From positions 1,302,001 to 1,366,000 of the forward strand of contig WFMF01000009.1 of the NCBI GenBank assembly GCA_011033025.1: 64,000 bases of DNA, given 5' to 3'. The translations under genes were made by a program, and so were the position numbers. Origin of the DNA: Beroe forskalii. Taxonomy: Eukaryota > Ctenophora > Nuda > Beroida > Beroidae. The notes under the pieces are model-generated. The model worked only from the letters and a program-made list of their open reading frames with translations. It ran no database searches and was not told the DNA's origin. Below are positions 58,047-64,000 of this stretch, in pieces. Each line of letters begins with the position of its first letter. Within the stretch, counting starts at the first letter, position 1.

Positions 58047-58115
58047 GTATTTAAACCGAGGTTTCTTGAGATTTTGATTGACACTTTTGTGACAAGAAAC
58101 CTTGGTTTAAAATAC
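58047..58115. repeat. Hairpin, about 22-bp arms
   Basis: GTATTTAAACCGAGGTTTCTTG pairs with CAAGAAACCTTGGTTTAAAATAC with one mismatch and one bulge, around a 24-base loop. Confidence 0.65.
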
Positions 58116-58531
58116 ATTTATCATGCGACTTATATCAAACATCCCAATCCGCAAACTACATAGTTATCTGATACCTTCTATAAAGTTCGTGACTAGTGTA
58201 GTAGCATATCTCTAGCCTAAGTTTAAAAACATTCGATTATTCACTATTCAGCTTAGAGTAAACTAATCAGCATTTTTGTAAACTCGTACAGCCAATCAAA
58301 AGTCAGTGCCCATGCAAATATCTAGTAAATGAGTTTTTAATCAATAAAATAACTAAACTCGTGCCCTTCTAATGCCTGATTTCTGGTAAGCATGAATTTG
58401 AACGAAGACAACCAAATACCTCACACGATCTGACCACGTCACTATGATAAGCTACAATCCAGACATGTTTTGTTGACCAGTAACTGAGGTAGATAGATAG
58501 ACTCACATGAAGTCCTGTGCGCACTGAGAGT

Positions 58532-61500
58532 TCAAGTCTCTACGATTTTAACAAGAACCACATTGTCACCTCTCAGGAAGACTTGCTTGCAGTACCGTGT
58601 GATGATCCTGTTCTGCGTGTACCTGAGAGGGGAAGGGGTTAAAAGAGCAGGAGGAGGGAGGAGTGAGGAAGTTAAAGGAGGAGGAGGAAGAAGTGAGGGA
58701 GTTAAATGAGAAGGAGGGGAATTAAAGGAGGGAGTGGAATTAAAGGAGGGGGAGTTAAATGAGGGAGTGGAATTAAAGGAGGAGGAGGAGGGAGTTAAAA
58801 AAGGGGAAGGAGCCAGAAGCCAGACATTTTGAGCAAACTGCATTGCGGTCTCGATAGGAATTACACCCTCATTTCAGTATTATAATTTCGTAAGAGCACG
58901 TGAATAATGTTTGTGCTCCCGTACACAATTAAATTTGAGCTTGCCAAGAAAATATCAAGGAAAACGAATGCGAAAGGGAGTAAGGAGGTACCGTTGCTAT
59001 GGAGATTGGATATTTGCGCACGTGCAACATAAAGTAGTTCGTAAAGTAGTGTTACTATTACGTTAGTGATTTAAGCTGTGGAGATGTTGCTTTCAAATGT
59101 TGATGTTTTTAAATTTGTAGTTCATGAGGCATGTAGGAATATTTTGGACGACAGTTATCGGAAGTTTTGGAAAGTAGGAAGTTATTACAAAAAATATCTA
59201 AGCAGTAGAGGTCAACCGATGAAATAAATTCGCATCAAACGATGTTCCTACGTCTCGGAATGTTTCAAAATTAATGAGAAGTTCACGAAGTTCGATTCAG
59301 GACACTTCACGTAAACGTAAGGGAAAACAAAATTGTTGAACTAACAAAACGCGACGCGCGCGCATTTTAATCTTGCGCGCAACGCAGAAACTCTGCGCGC
59401 GTCGCAAAGTTATTTCAGATATTGTTACGAACTTACAAGACAAAATGCGCGGCGTCAAATCATGAATTTGATTTTGCGATTAGCTAAGCGCGCACCAGGC
59501 AAGGCCTCAAAATAATTTTTAATTTATTTCCATTTCTTACGCAGCTTTATTCAGTATACGAATGAAGGAAAAATCACAATTCACGGTAAAACCAGTCAAA
59601 CAATGCGTTAGTGTTCCCTAATGCCTAACCACGAGCGCGTCGCAACTTTCGTCGTTTGCTCCTTTGACATCGGCATTCACCTTTGCGCAATCAGACAACG
59701 CACTTCAGTTCCTATCAACCTATCTTTTTACTTCATTTTGCTGGCTTTTGGTTTCATCTAACCAGATGCTTACGCGCGCGCGGCCGAGGAGGAACGATGG
59801 CGCGCCGCCAGCCGCGCAGAATAGGACGCTGGTTAGGGCAAGCTGTTGGTAACTTGGTAAGAATTTGCAAACGAGGCGGCGCGTAGCGCCGCCGAGTGAG
59901 CAATGTAATAGCAGGCCCACCGGGCCTGCTAGTTTCAGTATAAGTTTGATACAATTTCTTTTGGTAGCAGAAATTGGATGGCAGCCTTCTCAGGAGCCAG
60001 AGAAAGAATTAGTAGAATCGTTTGCTTCAATAGTGCTAGAATTTAATAATTTTAAGTCATCCGTTTCATAAAATCCTCCCAGCACCAAGAAGAATTCTAA
60101 AACTAGCACTGCTAACCGTGCTAATAATTCTTGGAAAAGATAAAGAGACCCCCGCCCTGCCTCTTAAAGCCTAATGCCCAAGTGGCAAGTAGAGGTGAGA
60201 CTCTCACCGTGAGAGCCATAATAAATGATCAGGTTGACAATAGGCATCGTTAACATTACGTGCAGTAATTTGGGGAAAGTCAATGAGGGATAACAATAGA
60301 CAATAAGGTGATTACTCCAAGTTTAATCGACCATTCTCAAACATTCCTTTGTTATTTGTAAGGAGTAGGTGGGCTAAGGACCTACCGTTTAAATATAAAT
60401 GGACTAAACATTAAATTTTACCCATGTAATTAATGTTTAAAATCAGGCAAGTAGCCGAATGATGCCTCTTTATGAATTCTTAAGAAAGAGAATCCATATT
60501 CCATGGCGGCAAAGCGACAAAACATGGCTATTGAACCAGGAACCTAATAAAGGCATTTGTTGGTAAAAAAGAAATGAAATTCGCCCGATGCGTATAAATT
60601 ATGTCATGCGTTATCGAAAGCTAGGGGTATGCAAATTAAAACTTACTTGAATTTCCTGTACTCGGGAATGTGGTAAGCCCATCCAAGGAGACCTAGGGGT
60701 GGACTGTACTTCACTGGCTTCTCACTCTTAGCTGAAAAATTGGGTTTCAAGAGTCGTGGATGTTACTTTTTGCTACGAGTTATGTTATTGATACAGCCAT
60801 TCATCATGGACTTGCTTATGTTAAAAAGAAGTTGATGACGAGGAATTGATGAAGTGGAATTGTTTGTTATAAGGTAATGATGCTCCTCCACAATCCACAT
60901 ACCGGGGGATTCCCCAACTGAGGGTGGAGGAGAAGATTCCGGAGAGCCAATACTTCCACCGGGGGATTTGAAACTTTGGGGGGTTCTTCTGCTGGGACCA
61001 GGTGCTCTGCCGTCACTTTCTTCTGTAGATAATTTAGTAAATTATTGGTACTGAAGGCTCAAGGGAAATATGGATACTGACAGATAGACCCATGTAAACG
61101 AGTGAGTTACTAAGGGGAAAACGTCTAATCAGTTTTCTACATAGTGGTCTGTGGTATGTAATTTGAGCGCGATTCCGAGGCGATATTGGGCGGTGGTGGC
61201 TATGCAGCAAACGTTTTAAAGTGGATGAAAATAGAGGGAATAAATGCTAATTTAAAACGATAAAGCAGATCTTCTCATACCTATATCCTCTCTGGTCGGA
61301 GACAGAGAGGGTGATCTGATGCCCATGCCTTTCAATACGTTGGGATCCATCGTAATGGTTCGTTTGAAGTTAACAAAGACTCGGTCGTCTGTGGAGGACT
61401 CCTGGTGTGTCTGAAGCTTAGATGATGTGCCTGATGGCGCCTTGGTGGCAGACGGGTCGTGGGGTTTGTGGTAGTTGCTTCTGTAGTTCTCAGTGACATC

Positions 61501-64000
61501 TGATAGCGCCTGGAAGAATAGAGTGAATTAGAATACAGTGTAGCTATAGCTGCAAATACTCATTTAGACGAGGATTGAAATCTCTCAGAAATTCATTATT
61601 TCAATCATTATTTCACACAAAATTCATTATTCTATGAAACCATGACTGTGTGTTACTAAAAAAGGTTCAAACACTGTCCAATAAATTCAGATGATAACAG
61701 ATACTCATAAGGTTCATGTAGCACTTGATATCACTCACAAGGTTCATGTATCTATCATAGGCTACAAGATATCCAGTGCACTCCCCTCTCACTCCTTTGA
61801 AGGTCCTGGTAACGACTGTAACCTTCAAGTTGGAAGTCAGGGCTCGTTGCAGGGTTTGTAAGGGACCTGCTTCCTTCGCTGAAAATCATAAAGATAAGCA
61901 CATTATATAAACGTTTTTATGATTACATCAACAGTTATTGACTGTTGCATACCAATGATGACGATTTTGTGCTTTAAAGTCAATTAATTTGAAATTTTCA
62001 TGAATAGGTTATCATTCATGTGGGATTTCATAAAAAAATGTCAATTCATAAAGAGATGGATGAAGCATGAAAATAACTCACTGGTCATTATATCGAGAAC
62101 AGTTTGTTTCCTCACTCTTTTATACTGACAGTGAGCAGCTTCAGCTCTCTTCAAACATTCTTCCCAGACTTTAGGAGCAATGACTTTGGGAAGCGGAACC
62201 TTACTCTTCTCCTTGTCAGACCTTCGAACTTTATTTAGTAAGGGGTTGACAACCTTTTTACTAGACTCTGCCTGAGGTTGTGCAGATGTCACTTCCCCGG
62301 ACTGCTGAGAAGGGAATTTAGTATCATGGTGAAAATTAGGTTTCAAGTTTTCCCAGCCCGAGCTTTCCTCAGTCACATCTTCTTCTGGGGGAGGAGGTGT
62401 TGGTGCTCTTTCCGGGGCTGGTTTAGAGGTGTCTAGATACCGTTCACGGGGAATGTCTGAAAACTTTAATCTACTCAAATCCCTGGGCAAATAAGTTGCA
62501 TCTCTTATTTGGAGCCTCGCCGTTCGCAAGTCTTTCAGTTTGCTTTCATCTGCTTTCCAGTTTTCCAACCAACTTGACAGAGAGGAACGCTTTTTTGCTT
62601 TCAGATTAGGAATAATGACATCACTCTTTTTCAGCTTCAAGTACTGCTAGAGCATCAAAAAGACAGTTTCTAAAGTCTAATTGTACATCTTTCTGATGCG
62701 AGAGGGGCTTTTCAGATCGTTCTTTGCTTTTAGTTTTCACGGGGGATTTGCAATCAGATATTTTGTCTTCATCACTACACTTCAGTCGGCTTCGTTTCTT
62801 ATCAGGCTTTGAAGAACTCCTGGATAGTACTTGCCGCAAATCAAATGACTTAGAATGCTCAGGGGAGTCAGTCTTCCTCCTTTTCCTGGAAGCTGCAACT
62901 GCTACATCTTCATTAACCTCTTCAACAGGAGTTGGGGCTACTTCTTCATTAACCTCTTCAACTGGGGATGGGGCTTCCAAACTTTCAGCTTGCTGCTCAG
63001 CAAGATATTTTTGAAGAGTTTGCTCCCTAATTTCCCTTTCTTTCGCCAATATAACATCAAGTTGCTTTTTCTTCCGTTGAGTGAACAAAGTTGAACCAAC
63101 TGGAGTTAGTGAACTTTCTGAAGATGACACAAACTCCTTGATTGTTGTGGGAGAGGTTATTGGCACGCCACAATTACTGGACACATCTTTATCAGTTGCT
63201 TTTGAACGCAGAGCAGTAACATTCTCTGACTTCTTAGGTATTTTGAATTTAGGAATTTTTACTGGCACTGATTTAGCTGGCTCCTCTCTTGGTATAAGAG
63301 AGTTCGTCCTTCTATAAGTTTCAGCACAGGATGATAGCCCCTCAATAAGGTCCATGCCCATGCTACTCTGTTGGGGGTCAGAATGAACATCAGTTGCGTT
63401 TACAGGGAAAGTGATTTCATTTTGGAAAGTTTTGGGTTCGCTATGGGAAGGACGATCATCAAGATAATCAGATGCTTCAATAGCTTTGCTTTGGTCATTA
63501 TTTTCTGAGTATAGTTGGTGCCTTGGTCCACTACTTCTCAATACATCTTTATCAGTTGCTTTTGAAGACAGAGCAGTAGCATTTTTTGACTTCTTTGGTA
63601 TTTTGAATTTAGGAGGCTTTACTTGCCCTGATTTAGCAGGCTCCTCTCTTGATCTTGCAATGACAGAGTTCGTCCTTCTATCAGTTTCAGCACTGGATAA
63701 TAGCTCCTCAGTAAGATCCGTGCTACTCTGTCGGGGGTCAGAATGAACATCAATTGCATTTACAGGGATTGCTGCTTCATTTTGGACAGTTTTGGGTTCG
63801 CTATGTGTTGGAACATCAGGATCATCAGCTGCTTCAATAGTTTTGCTTTGGTTGTTATCTTCTGAGCATAGTCTCAATACATCTTTTCCAGTTGCTTTTG
63901 AAGACAGAGCAGTAACATTTTTTGACTTCTTAGGGATTTTGAATTTACGAGGTCTTACTGGTCCTGATTTAGCAGGCCCCTCTCTTGGTATGAGAGAGTT
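58532..64000 (-). CDS. LSM11: LSM11, U7 snRNP-specific Sm-like protein, partial at the right edge, frame break
   Basis: Minus exons: 62082 to beyond 64000, 61739-61878, 61281-61509, 60903-61022, 60647-60731 and 58532-58622. The split Sm domain identifies it: Sm1 in exon 2-3 (TRTFKGVRGECTGYLVAYDR, then ALSDV) and Sm2 in the last exon (VFLRGDNVVLVKIVE), separated by a long Ser/Pro-rich spacer as in other LSM11 proteins. LSM11 with LSM10 replaces SmD2/SmD1 in the U7 Sm ring and recruits processing factors for histone pre-mRNA 3' ends. The N-terminal part holds repeats of about 115 residues with KFKIPKK and a FDALAVL segment resembling the conserved N-terminal motif. Frame shifts by one at AAAAA (plus-strand TTTTT 62627-62631). 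The start codon lies outside the window. Confidence 0.9.
58625..58800. repeat. Purine-rich GGAGGGAGTTAAA repeat upstream of the LSM11 last exon
   Basis: On the LSM11 strand this is a ~175-base pyrimidine-rich tract ending at the acceptor of the last exon, an unusually long polypyrimidine region. Confidence 0.75.
58800..60646. other. LSM11 intron, two GC hairpin groups
   Basis: No supported gene in this 2-kb intron. A CpG-rich inverted repeat lies at 59351-59405 (GCGACGCGCGCGCA and TGCGCGCGTCGC), and two perfect 3-base-loop hairpins lie at 59875-59893 (GGCGGCGC arms) and 59909-59931 (TAGCAGGCCC arms). Confidence 0.55.
63184..64000 (-). repeat. Internal coding repeat of LSM11, about 350-bp units
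   Basis: Two full units (about 63885-63539 and 63538-63184) and part of a third at the edge. Each ends in (P/I)PKFKIPKKSxN, then TALxSKATxKD, and shares HSEPKT and VHSDPxQSS. Unit length is a multiple of three within error, so frame is kept. Confidence 0.85.

Larger units (their letters stand above)
55563..58531. other. Between sushi gene and LSM11, no gene seen
   Basis: AT-rich; contains a 39-bp tandem repeat, two inverted repeats and the likely 3' UTRs of two convergent genes. No supported frame. Confidence 0.5.

Noticed and set aside
59875..59931. Rho-independent terminators
   Set aside because: Hairpins lack the T run and the context is an animal intron.
62600..62660. Programmed ribosomal frameshift shared by several genes at GAAAAG
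   Set aside because: Four A/T-run breaks in both directions (extra and missing bases) fit sequencing or assembly indels better; the 4.2-kb TDRD9 frame is clean. Kept only as an alternative in the findings.

Overview
This is animal nuclear DNA: spliced genes with GT-AG introns, long non-coding stretches, satellites and foldback elements, and genes typical of Metazoa (MANF, LSM11, a TDRD9-type piRNA helicase, SEC11, a rhodopsin-class GPCR, a PC-esterase of the PCED1 family, a multi-sushi protein). The species cannot be fixed from sequence alone. Genes nested inside other genes' introns, and splice-acceptor-like AG dinucleotides just before several start codons (a possible spliced-leader signature), would suit a non-bilaterian such as a ctenophore, but this is only a weak inference.

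Layout. 1-2.7 kb: last visible exons (minus) of a Gly/Arg/Tyr-rich protein running off the left edge. 2.7-12.3 kb: no gene found, several inverted-repeat elements. 12.3-14.15 kb: five-exon GPCR (plus). 14.4-15.5 kb: a 1.1 kb foldback element flanked by TTAA. 15.9-21.5 kb: PCED1-like esterase (minus), with a complete alpha/beta-hydrolase gene (plus, 18.7-20.5 kb) inside one intron. 22.5-23.2 kb: coiled-coil protein (minus). 24.7-28.8 kb: intronless TDRD9-like helicase (minus). 29-32.9 kb: a MITE-like palindrome, a 5'-truncated LINE with target-site duplication, and a GC-rich palindrome. 33.0-40.4 kb: MANF (plus), whose first intron holds the whole SEC11 signal peptidase gene (plus). 42.4-44.1 kb: 23-bp satellite. 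44.7-55.6 kb: secreted-type protein with at least nine sushi modules (plus). 58.5 kb to the right edge: LSM11 (minus), incomplete at its N-terminus.

Functions. MANF and SEC11 both belong to the ER secretory pathway, so their nesting may be functionally meaningful or accidental. TDRD9 acts in piRNA/transposon silencing and LSM11 in histone mRNA 3' processing. Nothing else suggests a functional cluster.

Five genes carry a one-nucleotide frame break: PCED1-like, coiled-coil, LSM11, sushi protein and hydrolase. Four of the five lie on A or T runs of four or five. Uncorrected assembly indels are the simplest reading and should be settled before any biological explanation is offered.
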